From Pseudomonas sp. KNUC1026 (GTDB lineage: Bacteria; Pseudomonadota; Gammaproteobacteria; Pseudomonadales; Pseudomonadaceae), in NCBI RefSeq assembly GCF_021650705.1, contig NZ_CP087138.1, forward strand, positions 3,472,001-3,536,000: a stretch of DNA of 64,000 nt. Reading direction: 5' to 3'. Position numbers and translations under genes: made by a program. Of this stretch, positions 29,570 to 37,463 are shown piece after piece (the stretch's first letter is position 1; the number at the start of each line of letters is the position of its first letter). The notes under the pieces were generated by a model. It had not been told where the DNA came from. It was given only the letters and a program-made list of their open reading frames with translations, and searched no databases.

Positions 29570-29890
29570 ATGGACAACCCCTTCAAGATCATCAGTGATG
29601 CGTTCCAGCCCGATTACCGGGTAAACCTGAGCATTCAAGGCCTGGACGGCACCATCATGCTGACCCTCTCCAATGCCGCAGGTGTAGTGGCCAAGCGCAT
29701 GATCAGCGCGCAGCAACGCAACGACCCCAAGCGCCTGGCGCGGCTGATCGACAGCGTTCGCTTCGGCATCGCCATCGAACAAGGCAGCAGCGCCGTCGAG
29801 CTATTGACTGCCATGACCGAACGCGAGCGCAGCGTACGCCCGCGCCAGAACTGGATCAGCGACCAGCCCAGCCTGGCAGTCGGTATCTGA
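29570..29890 (+). CDS. DUF3509 domain protein
   Basis: A 106-residue soluble protein starting 'MDNPFKIISDAFQPDYRVNL', resembling the Pseudomonas-specific DUF3509 family. Predicted mixed alpha/beta with a conserved 'RLIDSVRFGIAIEQGSSA' segment. No known function and no signal peptide. It is followed, convergently and six bases away, by psiE. Family assignment is from memory of the N-terminal pattern. Confidence 0.7.
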   Translation: MDNPFKIISDAFQPDYRVNLSIQGLDGTIMLTLSNAAGVVAKRMISAQQRNDPKRLARLIDSVRFGIAIEQGSSAVELLTAMTERERSVRPRQNWISDQPSLAVGI

Positions 29891-29895
29891 TCGGC

Positions 29896-30390
29896 TCAAG
29901 TCTCCCCTTGCTCCACCTCTATCTTGCCTGCCTGCCCGCCCTTGCGTGACGGCCCCTCGATTTTGACCGAGGGGAAACGCGAGGAGGCGAAGCGCACCAC
30001 CAGGATCGCGAAAGCCAGCAGCAGAATCGCGCCCGAGAGATAGACCACGCCCAGGTCGGCAGGGCCGTGGTGGGAGACGTCAGAGATCAACAGGCGAGTG
30101 AGCGCGGTGATCGCGACGTAGATCAGAAAGCGCACGGGCATGTGGTTGGTCTTGAAGTAGATCCCGACCATCGCACCCAACTCCAGGTAGATGAACAGCA
30201 ACAGCACGTCATCCACCGAAATATGGCCTTTCTCCAGCATGCCGACAAAAGCCACCACCGAGGCATAGGCCGTCACCCCGCCGATAGCGAACAGCGCCAG
30301 GTAGTGAAAGGTTTCGACAAACAGATTGCCCAGCGACTCGGCGCAGCGGTGCACGTGTTCACGCAGGGCATCGGCCCAATTCTTCTTCAT
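29896..30390 (-). CDS. psiE: PsiE family phosphate-starvation-inducible membrane protein
   Basis: A 164-residue protein with four membrane helices, including 'TFHYLALFAIGGVTAYASVV', 'LLLFIYLELGAMVGIYFKTN' and 'HMPVRFLIYVAITALTRLLI', matching PsiE. In E. coli psiE is induced by phosphate starvation; its role is unknown. I see no clear Pho box before this copy. The lysine- and glycine-rich tail ('EGPSRKGGQAGKIEVEQGET') is cytosolic. Confidence 0.87.
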   Translation of the reverse strand: MKKNWADALREHVHRCAESLGNLFVETFHYLALFAIGGVTAYASVVAFVGMLEKGHISVDDVLLLFIYLELGAMVGIYFKTNHMPVRFLIYVAITALTRLLISDVSHHGPADLGVVYLSGAILLLAFAILVVRFASSRFPSVKIEGPSRKGGQAGKIEVEQGET

Positions 30391-30514
30391 GGGTATGTCC
30401 TTTTAGTGGCACCAACTGGCGATCATAACCAAACGCGGCGAACAGGCATGAGGGCAGTTTGTCGCAGGCCGCGCTACAGTGGCTGCTGGCCCGGACAAAA
30501 GAAGGACGATGTGC

Positions 30515-31414
30515 ATGAAGATTTCAGAACCCAGATGCCTGGCCGCAGTGGGTGATCGGTGTGGTGAGGCGGTTGTGTGGTCGGCAGCGGAGAACGCGGT
30601 GTGGTGGGTGGATATCAACCGTTTTCTTGTACACCGGCTGGCTTACCCCGATGGCGCACTGCTCACCTGGGCCTTCGATGAGCCGGTCACTGCACTGGCA
30701 CTGACCGACGAGCCTGGCCGTTGGCTCGTCGCCCTGGCTTCGCGGTTGATCTGGTGGTGGCCGGCCGATAACCGGCGCCAGCCCCACGGCTTCGAGCTGC
30801 CTGCGTCTCCGATCGCCCGCCTCAACGACGGCAGAGCCGATCCGCAGGGCAATTTCTGGGTGGGCTCGATGTTCAACAACGTTGCACCCGACGGTGGCCC
30901 GCAGCAGGCCAGCGGCACGCCAGGCCGGCTATTTCGAGTTGCACCAGGCGGCAACGTCCAGGCGCGCCTGCAGGGGATCGGCATTTCCAATACCCTGTGC
31001 TGGAGCCCCTGCGCAACGCGCTTCTACTTCGCCGACTCGGCTCGCAATCGTATCGATGTCTACCGCTACGACGCCGAAACCGGCGACATCGCGACCGATG
31101 GCGAGGCATTTTTCGAAGGCTTCGAACGTGGCGCTCCGGATGGTTCGGCCATCGACCGTGAAGGTTATCTGTGGAACTGCCGCTACGGCGGCCATGGAAT
31201 CGCCCGCATTGCACCGGACGGGCGCCTGGACCGATTCATCGAGCTGCCCACCGCCAACCCGACCACCTGCACCTTCGGCGGCCCTGAGCTGAGCACACTG
31301 TTCATTACCTCGGCCAGCTACGACACGGTCCCCGGCGATCGGCTGGCGGGCTCGCTCTGGGCGCTGGACACCGGCACGGCCGGCCTTGGAGAGAATGTTG
31401 CCAGAGTGGGTTGA
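30515..31414 (+). CDS. SMP-30/gluconolactonase/LRE family protein
   Basis: A 299-residue six-bladed beta-propeller lactonase. Metal-binding family motifs are visible: 'GEAVVWSAAENAVWWVDI' near the start, 'RLNDGRADPQGNFWVGSM' (RxNDGxxDxxGxxWxGxM) and 'APDGSAIDREGYLWNCRYGG'. These enzymes hydrolyse sugar-acid lactones with a divalent metal. Substrate not known; it may act on aldonolactones. ATG at 30515 has an AAGGA site at a good distance; the ATG at 30509 is too close to it. Confidence 0.88.
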   Translation: MKISEPRCLAAVGDRCGEAVVWSAAENAVWWVDINRFLVHRLAYPDGALLTWAFDEPVTALALTDEPGRWLVALASRLIWWWPADNRRQPHGFELPASPIARLNDGRADPQGNFWVGSMFNNVAPDGGPQQASGTPGRLFRVAPGGNVQARLQGIGISNTLCWSPCATRFYFADSARNRIDVYRYDAETGDIATDGEAFFEGFERGAPDGSAIDREGYLWNCRYGGHGIARIAPDGRLDRFIELPTANPTTCTFGGPELSTLFITSASYDTVPGDRLAGSLWALDTGTAGLGENVARVG

Positions 31415-31431
31415 AACCACGCGTGGCTATA

Positions 31432-31447
31432 CTGTATAAATGCACAG
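31432..31447 (+). promoter_or_regulatory. LexA (SOS) box upstream of yebG
   Basis: CTGTATAAATGCACAG matches the CTGT-N8-ACAG core of the gammaproteobacterial LexA box exactly. It lies 59 bases before the yebG start, and yebG is a known SOS gene in E. coli. Confidence 0.85.
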
Positions 31448-31506
31448 GTTATTTTCAGCACCTGCCTGCGGCCAGCCGCTGCGGGCACACCTTTACGAGG
31501 CCACCC

Positions 31507-31797
31507 ATGGCTGTAGAAATCCTGTACCGCAGTACCCGCGACCTGGAGACGCTCTTCGTGGACCGCAAACTTGCCGATGCCCATGACCAGATGCTCGAAC
31601 TGGCAGAGTCCCTGACCGGCCTTCTGATGAACAACGTCCAGGGCCTGTCCGAGAGCCTCGCTGAAGAGGTGAGTATCTACCTGGCCAAAAACCGAGGCGT
31701 GCTCGCTTCGGCCTTCAAGAACAATGTCGGTGCATTGGCTGAGCTGAGCCAGCCTGCCGCTGAATCCGAGCCTGAGGCCGGGGCCGATCAGCCGTAA
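31507..31797 (+). CDS. yebG: YebG family SOS-response protein
   Basis: A 96-residue acidic-tailed protein starting 'MAVEILYRSTRDLETLFVDR', collinear with E. coli YebG (start MAVEVKY, 'ADAYDKMLDTADLL' versus 'ADAHDQMLELAESL' here), ending in an acidic 'ESEPEAGADQP'. It is part of the DNA-damage regulon but its biochemical role is unknown. The LexA box upstream supports the assignment. Its 3' end overlaps the convergent dehydrogenase gene by ten bases. Confidence 0.88.
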   Translation: MAVEILYRSTRDLETLFVDRKLADAHDQMLELAESLTGLLMNNVQGLSESLAEEVSIYLAKNRGVLASAFKNNVGALAELSQPAAESEPEAGADQP

Positions 31798-32807
31798 ACC
31801 ATTCGCTCGGCGAGGGTTTGCGCGATCCGGGCCGGCGAGCAGTGTTGGGCCTGGGCCTGGCCGAATATCTCGGTCAGGCGGGTGCCGATGCCGCCAAGGT
31901 GCGCCGACACCGCAGCCTCTTCCTCGCCCCGATGGCGCAGGCTGGCGTGGATGAGCCCTCCGGCATTGATCACGTAGTCAGGCGCATAAAGGATGCCGCG
32001 CTGCTCCAGTTGATCAGCCACTTCCAGCGCACTCAACTGCCCGTTCGCACAACCCGCTACCGCAGAACAGCGCAACTGGCCCACGCTCTGGCTGGTCAAC
32101 ACCGTGCCGAAACTGCAGGGGGCGAAGATGTCACAAGGGGTGCTGGCCATCATGTCAGCTGCCACCGGCCGAGCCTGTAACTGCTCCATCGCCACCTGTA
32201 CTTTGGCCGGGTCTACATCGCTCACCAACAGTTCGGCGCCGGCCTGATGCAGGCGGCAGGCAAGGGCGAAACCAATGTGGCCCAGGCCCTGAATGCCGAC
32301 GCGCAGGCCATGCAGGTCATAGGCGCCCAATCGAGCCTTGGCAGTGGCACGGATGCCTACGAATACGCCTTCGGCTACATGGTGCAACGGATCGCCAGTG
32401 CGCCGGGTGCAGGTAACATGCGCCGTTTCCCGCGCGATGCAGTCCATGTCGGCGCTGGTAGTGCCGCTGTCGATCGCCGTCACGTACCGGCCACCCAGGC
32501 TTTCAACCAGCCGGCCGAACGCTTCGAACAGGGTTTCGCGGTTTTCGATCTGAGGGTTGCGCATGATCACCGCCTGCGCACCGCCCACCGGCAACCCGGC
32601 CAGCGCTGCCTTGAAGCTCATCGCTTCGGCCAGGCGTACCGCCTGGTAAAGCGCAGCGTCATCATCGGGGTAGGCGAGGTAGCGGCAACCGCCCAGCGCC
32701 GGGCCGTGGCGGGTGTCGTGAATGGCAATGGCCGCGCGCAGGCCGGTGGCAGGGTCGATTGCCAACTGCAGGGTTTCCACGCGGGTGCCTTGCATGAGCG
32801 CAAACAT
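31788..32807 (-). CDS. Leucine-dehydrogenase-like protein lacking one catalytic lysine
   Basis: A 339-residue member of the Glu/Leu/Phe/Val dehydrogenase family, with the LeuDH-like start 'MFALMQGTRVETLQLAIDPA' and the NAD loop 'GIQGLGHIGFALACRL'. In LeuDH two lysines lie in MxYK and GGGK; here the first is kept ('AMSFKAALAGL') but the second reads 'LPVGGAQAVIM', with Gln in place of Lys. Asp in 'TAIDSGTTSADM' is kept. The codons differ at more than one base and the gene lies in the clean middle of the window, so the change looks real. The protein may be inactive or altered in chemistry. Confidence 0.85.
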   Translation of the reverse strand: MFALMQGTRVETLQLAIDPATGLRAAIAIHDTRHGPALGGCRYLAYPDDDAALYQAVRLAEAMSFKAALAGLPVGGAQAVIMRNPQIENRETLFEAFGRLVESLGGRYVTAIDSGTTSADMDCIARETAHVTCTRRTGDPLHHVAEGVFVGIRATAKARLGAYDLHGLRVGIQGLGHIGFALACRLHQAGAELLVSDVDPAKVQVAMEQLQARPVAADMMASTPCDIFAPCSFGTVLTSQSVGQLRCSAVAGCANGQLSALEVADQLEQRGILYAPDYVINAGGLIHASLRHRGEEEAAVSAHLGGIGTRLTEIFGQAQAQHCSPARIAQTLAERMVYG

Positions 32808-32948
32808 CAGGGCAAGCCCTCCCGAGCGCAGCCGTCAGTCGTGGCTCTGAGTATAGATGGCCTTTGGCGATGCGTTAGCCGCTGTCACACTGGACGAAGC
32901 GGGCGCCGGGCGCTAAAAAGATAACGTAGCCTGCACTCTGGAATACCC

Positions 32949-33755
32949 ATGACACCACGCCAAGCCTGCCTTGCCTGCCTGGCCAGCGAACCAGCCGCTA
33001 CGTTCGAAGCAGCGTTGTGGGTGGCTGCCGAGCACGACGTGCAGATTCAGCCGGCCCATTGGCTTGAACAGGCCCGCGAGCTGCAGCGCCAGATAGGCGC
33101 GCGCCTGCCCTCTCTGCCCGAACGTGAACTGGCGCAACCGCTGTTGCGCGAACTCACCGTCATGGGTTTCGTACAGGACGACTTCCACCCCCTGCGGCCA
33201 GAGGCGGCATTGCTGGATCAGGTGCTGCAACGCAAGCGCGGCCAGCCATTGGCTTTAGGGTTATTGGCACTGGAGCTGGCGCGGTTGCTGCACATTCCCC
33301 TGGCGGGTATCAACTTTCCTGGGCACTTTCTTCTGCAGGTGCCAGGGGCCGATCACCTGCTCGACCCCAGCGGTGGCCGCCGGCTGTACCCGATCGACTG
33401 CCGTAGCCTGCTGACCCGCCAGTTTGGCCCGCACATGCCGTTGCGTGCCGAGCACATGACGGTGGCTACGCCTGTGCAGATGCTGCAGCGCTTGTCGCGC
33501 AATCTACGCCAGTTGCACACTCGCCACGATGAGCCCATCGCTGCGCTACGCGATGCCGAACGGGTTTTCGAGCTGGGCCCTGGCAACAGCAGCGATTACC
33601 TGGCACGCGCGGGCCTTTACCAGGCACTCGACTGCCCCCAGGCGGAACGCCACGATGTCGAGCACGCCCTGCTGCTGACCGACGATCCGGTCCAGAGGTT
33701 GCGCCTGGCTGAGCGCCTGCAGCATCTACCGCCTGCCAGTGGCGCTCTGCACTGA
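32949..33755 (+). CDS. SirB1 family protein (transglutaminase-like plus TPR)
   Basis: A 268-residue SirB1-type protein. The transglutaminase-like core is seen in 'KRGQPLALGLLALELARLLH' and 'IPLAGINFPGHFLLQVPGAD', and a C-terminal helical repeat region follows ('AERVFELGPGNSSDYLARAG'). E. coli SirB1 is often beside prmC; here it stands alone. Molecular role unknown. A candidate small RNA gene and terminator follow it. Confidence 0.86.
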   Translation: MTPRQACLACLASEPAATFEAALWVAAEHDVQIQPAHWLEQARELQRQIGARLPSLPERELAQPLLRELTVMGFVQDDFHPLRPEAALLDQVLQRKRGQPLALGLLALELARLLHIPLAGINFPGHFLLQVPGADHLLDPSGGRRLYPIDCRSLLTRQFGPHMPLRAEHMTVATPVQMLQRLSRNLRQLHTRHDEPIAALRDAERVFELGPGNSSDYLARAGLYQALDCPQAERHDVEHALLLTDDPVQRLRLAERLQHLPPASGALH

Positions 33756-33839
33756 TACGAACGATTGTTACCCCAAGCGTAACGGTCAATGTCCGGGCCG
33801 CTGGTTTATCCGGCGCCTGCCGTTCTCTATCCTGCGCAC

Positions 33840-33981
33840 ACTCACCTGGCAGCCGCTGCGGGCTTCATCCCCTTTAAGCCAGCAGCGGCACAGTGCCTGG
33901 GCGAGTGCTCCATGGGCGTTGTGTGTTGCTCCTGCTTCCAACGTCTTCCTTGCAACCGCTGTGTGCGCAGCGGTTTTTTTT
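33840..33981 (+). ncRNA. Candidate structured small RNA with intrinsic terminator
   Basis: The 236-base gap holds no convincing gene but ends in a strong intrinsic terminator: AACCGCTG (33954-33961) pairs with CAGCGGTT (33968-33975), followed by eight T. Upstream, GCCGCTGC (33852-33859) and GCAGCGGC (33882-33889) with inner GCTT/AAGC form a second stable hairpin. Between them is a pyrimidine-rich single-stranded stretch (GCTCCTGCTTCC, TCTTCCTT) that could pair with Shine-Dalgarno sequences. A weak -10 (TATCCT, 33828-33833) would start a transcript of about 140 bases. It could instead be the 3' UTR of the SirB1 gene. No known family recognised. Confidence 0.5.
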
Positions 33982-33991
33982 CGCCTGCGAT

Positions 33992-34453
33992 TCAGGCCCG
34001 CGCCTTGAGCTGCTCGGCGAACGCATCTACCCATGGCTCTGCGTCGGTCTCCGGTGTGACAGTTTCACACGCATCCAGGCGCAACATGGGCTGCACCTGC
34101 TCGACACCCAACTCCTCGAACAGCTCGCGCAGCAGCTCGCCGCCGCCACAGAAACTGTCGTCATAGCTGGTGTCGCCCAGGCCGATCACGGCGCCGGGAA
34201 GGCCACGCAAAGCGGCAGGCAGGCTGGCGCGCAGCTCGCTGTACAGCGGAATCAGGTCGTCAGGCAACTCGCCAAGGCCGGTGGTGGAAGTAATGCCCAG
34301 CAGCGCGTCGGGTTGGGCGTCCAGCAGCGGCGCCAAGGCTGTGCGGCGAAAGTAGACACACTGGTGGCCTGCTGCCTCCAGCCGTGCCACTGCATGCCGG
34401 GCGACATCTTCTGCCGCGCCATAGACCGTGCCGGAAAACACTACGACTTTCAT
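33992..34453 (-). CDS. Flavodoxin (MioC-like)
   Basis: A 153-residue short-chain flavodoxin with the FMN phosphate loop 'VFSGTVYGAAEDVARHAVAR' and the second FMN-binding loop 'LGITSTTGLGELPDDLIPLY'. 'GLGDTSYDDSFCGGGELL' matches the third. It carries electrons at low potential in the cytosol; MioC-type proteins support biotin synthase. Complete and separated by about 100 bases from the divergent LOV gene. Confidence 0.88.
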   Translation of the reverse strand: MKVVVFSGTVYGAAEDVARHAVARLEAAGHQCVYFRRTALAPLLDAQPDALLGITSTTGLGELPDDLIPLYSELRASLPAALRGLPGAVIGLGDTSYDDSFCGGGELLRELFEELGVEQVQPMLRLDACETVTPETDAEPWVDAFAEQLKARA

Positions 34454-34558
34454 ATATTCACCTTCTACCGGGTCAAGCGAGGCAGTCTAACAGCTCTGGC
34501 CGTGCCAGCTGCGCGGGCTTGCATTAGAATGGGCCGGCCTACGCCGCCGGAGCCACCG

Positions 34559-35011
34559 ATGATCAACGCCAACCTGCTGCAACACGTCGTCAACGCTTCC
34601 AACGATGGCATCGTGGTCGCCGAGCAGGAAGGGGATGACACCATCCTTATTTACGTCAATCCAGCGTTCGAGCGGCTCACCGGTTACAGCGCTGCCGACA
34701 TCCTCTACAAGGATTGCCGGTTCCTGCAGGAGGGTGACACGCAGCAGCCTGCGCGTGCGCGCATCCGCGAAGCGATTCGCAACCGCCAGCCCTGCCGTGA
34801 AGTGCTGCGTAATTACCGCAAGGACGGCTCGCCGTTCTGGAATGAACTGTCTATTACGCCTGTGTACAATGACGCCCACCAACGGCTCTACTTCATCGGC
34901 ATCGAGAAAGACGTCAGCCAGGCGGTCGACGCGCAGGCCCGAATCCTGCAACTGGAAGCCGAACTGGCTCAGGCGCGCCAGGAAATCGACCAGCTCCGTG
35001 CTGGCGTTTGA
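34559..35011 (+). CDS. Short LOV-domain blue-light photoreceptor (PpSB-LOV type)
   Basis: A 150-residue protein made of one PAS/LOV domain plus a C-terminal coiled-coil helix and no output domain. 'MINANLLQHVVNASNDGIVV' is the N-cap; the flavin-adduct cysteine lies in 'LYKDCRFLQ'; 'EVLRNYRKDGSPFWNELSIT' and 'FIGIEKDVS' complete the FMN pocket. The C-terminal 'ILQLEAELAQARQEIDQL' is an amphipathic J-alpha helix. It closely resembles the PpSB1/PpSB2-LOV proteins of P. putida. A MerR gene lies nearby, the arrangement of light-responsive LitR/PplR modules. Confidence 0.92.
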   Translation: MINANLLQHVVNASNDGIVVAEQEGDDTILIYVNPAFERLTGYSAADILYKDCRFLQEGDTQQPARARIREAIRNRQPCREVLRNYRKDGSPFWNELSITPVYNDAHQRLYFIGIEKDVSQAVDAQARILQLEAELAQARQEIDQLRAGV

Positions 35012-35047
35012 TCACCGCGCCTTACCTCTCATCAACCAGGCACTGCC

Positions 35048-35656
35048 ATGCACTCCGACGCTATCCTCACTCAGGATGAGCTGGACTTCATCCAGACCAT
35101 GAACCGCAGCCAGGCGGCGAATACGCCTGAGGGGCTGTCGACGCTGCTGCTCAATGGCGGCGACCAGATCAAAGACCTGCTCGCACGGCTGCTGGCCAAT
35201 GAACAAGTGACCATCCAGGCACAGTTCGAGAACCAGCAACTGCGTTTTCCCCTGCAACTGGTCGAGGACGAGTTCCATGCCCAGCATGTCCAGCTGGGCG
35301 CGCCCACCATTTACGAAGATGGGCCGATGCTGCGCCCATGGCGCCTGGCACTGGCCAAGCCGGTGCAACTGGTGGATGACCACGGGGAGCTGAGCGACCT
35401 GTGGCTGGTGGAGCTGTCGTTCAACGGCGTGCTGGTGCAACTGCGCAGCGACGCCAAGGCGCCAAGGCATTTCGCGTTGTGGTTCAAGCCTGAGGGCTAT
35501 GCGCCGGTATCACTGCGTGGGGCATTGGAGCGCAAGACCGCAGAGGGGCTGTTCGCCTATCGCCTGGCGCTGTGCAACTCGCAGGAGATGGAACGTTTGC
35601 GTGACTACATTCTGCAGCAGCACCGGCTCAGCCATCCGCAGCTGCATACCAGCTGA
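35048..35656 (+). CDS. Conserved hypothetical protein, possibly PilZ-like
   Basis: A 202-residue soluble protein starting 'MHSDAILTQDELDFIQTMNR', with no signal peptide. Its second half is rich in beta strands ('LRPWRLALAKPVQLVDDHGE', 'LWLVELSFNGVLVQLR') reminiscent of YcgR/PilZ-like barrels, but no RxxxR or DxSxxG motif is seen, so I do not assign c-di-GMP binding. It lies 36 bases after the LOV gene on the same strand and ends directly against the convergent MerR gene, so a link to light signalling is possible. Confidence 0.7.
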   Translation: MHSDAILTQDELDFIQTMNRSQAANTPEGLSTLLLNGGDQIKDLLARLLANEQVTIQAQFENQQLRFPLQLVEDEFHAQHVQLGAPTIYEDGPMLRPWRLALAKPVQLVDDHGELSDLWLVELSFNGVLVQLRSDAKAPRHFALWFKPEGYAPVSLRGALERKTAEGLFAYRLALCNSQEMERLRDYILQQHRLSHPQLHTS

Positions 35657-36607
35657 TCAGGTGTCGAGCTGGCCCTGCAGGTACTGCTGCAGGCGTGGCT
35701 CATAGGCGCTCAAATCTTTCCCCATGCAACCTATTGCAGTACCGAACAGTTCTTCCTGGGCCAGGTCGCTGCAATCGCCCGCAATCAGTAGCGGGCACTC
35801 TAGCCCCAGTGTCAGTTTCATCATGCGCCGCCCGAATTCCGGTGCCGGCGGATGATTGGAAAACAGCACCAACGCCTGGGGTCGCAGGCGTTCGCACACC
35901 AGGCTCAATTCCTCCAGTGGCTGCCGTGCAGCCAGCACCTGGACTCGCACCGTCGCCGACCCCATCGCCATCCCGGCCAGCAGCAATTCAAGCTCATGGC
36001 ACTCGCCAGGCACTGCGGCCAGCACTACGCGTGACGCCTGCCCCTGCCCACGCTGCAATTGAAGGTGCTGCACCAGACGGCCACGAAGGTACTGATCGAA
36101 CATCAACCATTCGCTGTGCTGACCAAAGCCTTGTTGTTCGACACGCAGTTGACGCCAGACAGGCATGAACACGTCTTCGAACGCCTCCAGGGGTGGATAC
36201 GCTGCGAAAACCTGGTTGAACACCTCATCGAGCCTGTGTTCATCGAAACTGCTGAGTGCGCGGCACAGCCGGTCACACCACACCCGCAGCTCACCCACCG
36301 CTGCCTGTTGCCCACAAGCCTCGGCCTGGCGCAGCGCCTGGGTGCGCGCCAGGATGCCACCGACCTTGCTGACCGAAACCCCGCGCTCGATCCAGCCCAG
36401 GATCAAACGCACTTCATCGATGTTGCCTGGAGAATACAGCCGGTGCCCGCTCTCGGTGCGCACGGGCTGGATCAGCCCATAACGGCGCTCCCAGGCGCGC
36501 AAAGTCACCGGGTTCACGCCCGTGAGGCGGGCGACTTCGCGGATCGGGAACAGTGGTACCGGAAGGCTCTGCGCCAACTGCGATGAGCCGTCGTCGAGGT
36601 CGTTCAT
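35657..36607 (-). CDS. MerR-family regulator of the LitR/CarH type (PplR-like)
   Basis: A 316-residue regulator. The N-terminal MerR winged HTH ('FPIREVARLTGVNPVTLRAW', 'ERRYGLIQPVRTESGHRLYS') is followed by a helical bundle and a B12-binding-like Rossmann domain. The CarH Wx9EH motif is degenerate ('FGQHSEWLMF'), while an ExH ('PGECHELELL') at the lower-ligand position is kept. Class II LitR proteins of Pseudomonas work with LOV photoreceptors instead of cobalamin, and a LOV gene lies about 650 bases away. It probably controls light-induced genes. Confidence 0.86.
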   Translation of the reverse strand: MNDLDDGSSQLAQSLPVPLFPIREVARLTGVNPVTLRAWERRYGLIQPVRTESGHRLYSPGNIDEVRLILGWIERGVSVSKVGGILARTQALRQAEACGQQAAVGELRVWCDRLCRALSSFDEHRLDEVFNQVFAAYPPLEAFEDVFMPVWRQLRVEQQGFGQHSEWLMFDQYLRGRLVQHLQLQRGQGQASRVVLAAVPGECHELELLLAGMAMGSATVRVQVLAARQPLEELSLVCERLRPQALVLFSNHPPAPEFGRRMMKLTLGLECPLLIAGDCSDLAQEELFGTAIGCMGKDLSAYEPRLQQYLQGQLDT

Positions 36608-36838
36608 GTGCGGTAAAACCGGGAGCTTCTAGAGGTGTGGAGCATTCTAGCGTGATCTGAAAGGCCACGAGTGACGGCGCGGTTGCGCGCCGCCAAACGG
36701 TGGTCGCAACGCAACACTGGACGCGACAGCGAAAATCGGAATAATCCTTGCAATGCTTACCAGTACTCGGCCACCACCCCGGCCGGGCACTTCGCGACCC
36801 TCTACCCGAGGGCTATCGCCACTATCCGGAGATATACC

Positions 36839-37408
36839 ATGTCTGCGCCTCCCGTGACCTTGCTGGTCGCCCGCCACGCTGCGCGTGGCCGCTATCCCGA
36901 ATTGCTGGCCTGGCTGCACGAAGGCGAACGCCTGGCCACCGACTTCCCCGGCTACCTGGGCTCAGGTGTGCTCGCTCCGCCCCATGGCGATGACGAATTC
37001 CAGATGATCTTTCGCTTCACCGATGCCACCACGCTGCATGCCTGGGAGCACTCCGCCTCGCGCCGTGCCTGGCTGGAACGCGGCGACGGGCTGTTCGCCG
37101 AGCCGCGCGAGCAGCGGGTTCAGGGCCTGGCCGGCTGGTTCGGCAACCCCGGCGCACCACGGCCGCCACGCTGGAAGCAGTCGGTGGCGGTATGGCTGGC
37201 GTTCTTCCCGGTGTCGCTGGCGTTCAACGCCGCCTTTGGCCCTTGGTTGGCCGGCTGGGGCATGGTGCCGAGGGTGCTGGTCAGCACATTGTTGCTGACG
37301 CCGATCATGGTGTGCCTGTTCATCCCCTTGGCCACGCACCTGCTGGGGCGCTGGCTGAACGCGCCAGCGGCGCCACCGCGCAAAGCCTTGGCGGCGCAGG
37401 TTCGCTGA
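36839..37408 (+). CDS. Antibiotic-biosynthesis-monooxygenase-like domain fused to two membrane helices
   Basis: A 189-residue protein. Residues 1-100 form an ABM (dimeric alpha-beta barrel) domain: 'VTLLVARHAARGRYPELLAW', 'DFPGYLGSGVLAP', 'FRFTDATTLHAWEHSASRRA'. It is followed by two hydrophobic helices ('VAVWLAFFPVSLAFNAAF', 'VLVSTLLLTPIMVCLFIPLA'). This ABM plus TM layout occurs in Pseudomonas but its function is unknown. It is divergent from the LitR-type gene, so it is a candidate target of light regulation. Confidence 0.83.
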   Translation: MSAPPVTLLVARHAARGRYPELLAWLHEGERLATDFPGYLGSGVLAPPHGDDEFQMIFRFTDATTLHAWEHSASRRAWLERGDGLFAEPREQRVQGLAGWFGNPGAPRPPRWKQSVAVWLAFFPVSLAFNAAFGPWLAGWGMVPRVLVSTLLLTPIMVCLFIPLATHLLGRWLNAPAAPPRKALAAQVR

Positions 37409-37463
37409 AGCGGCCGGGCAGTGGTATAACGGCCCTCTGCCCTGGCCTGCCGTGAGTTTCTCG

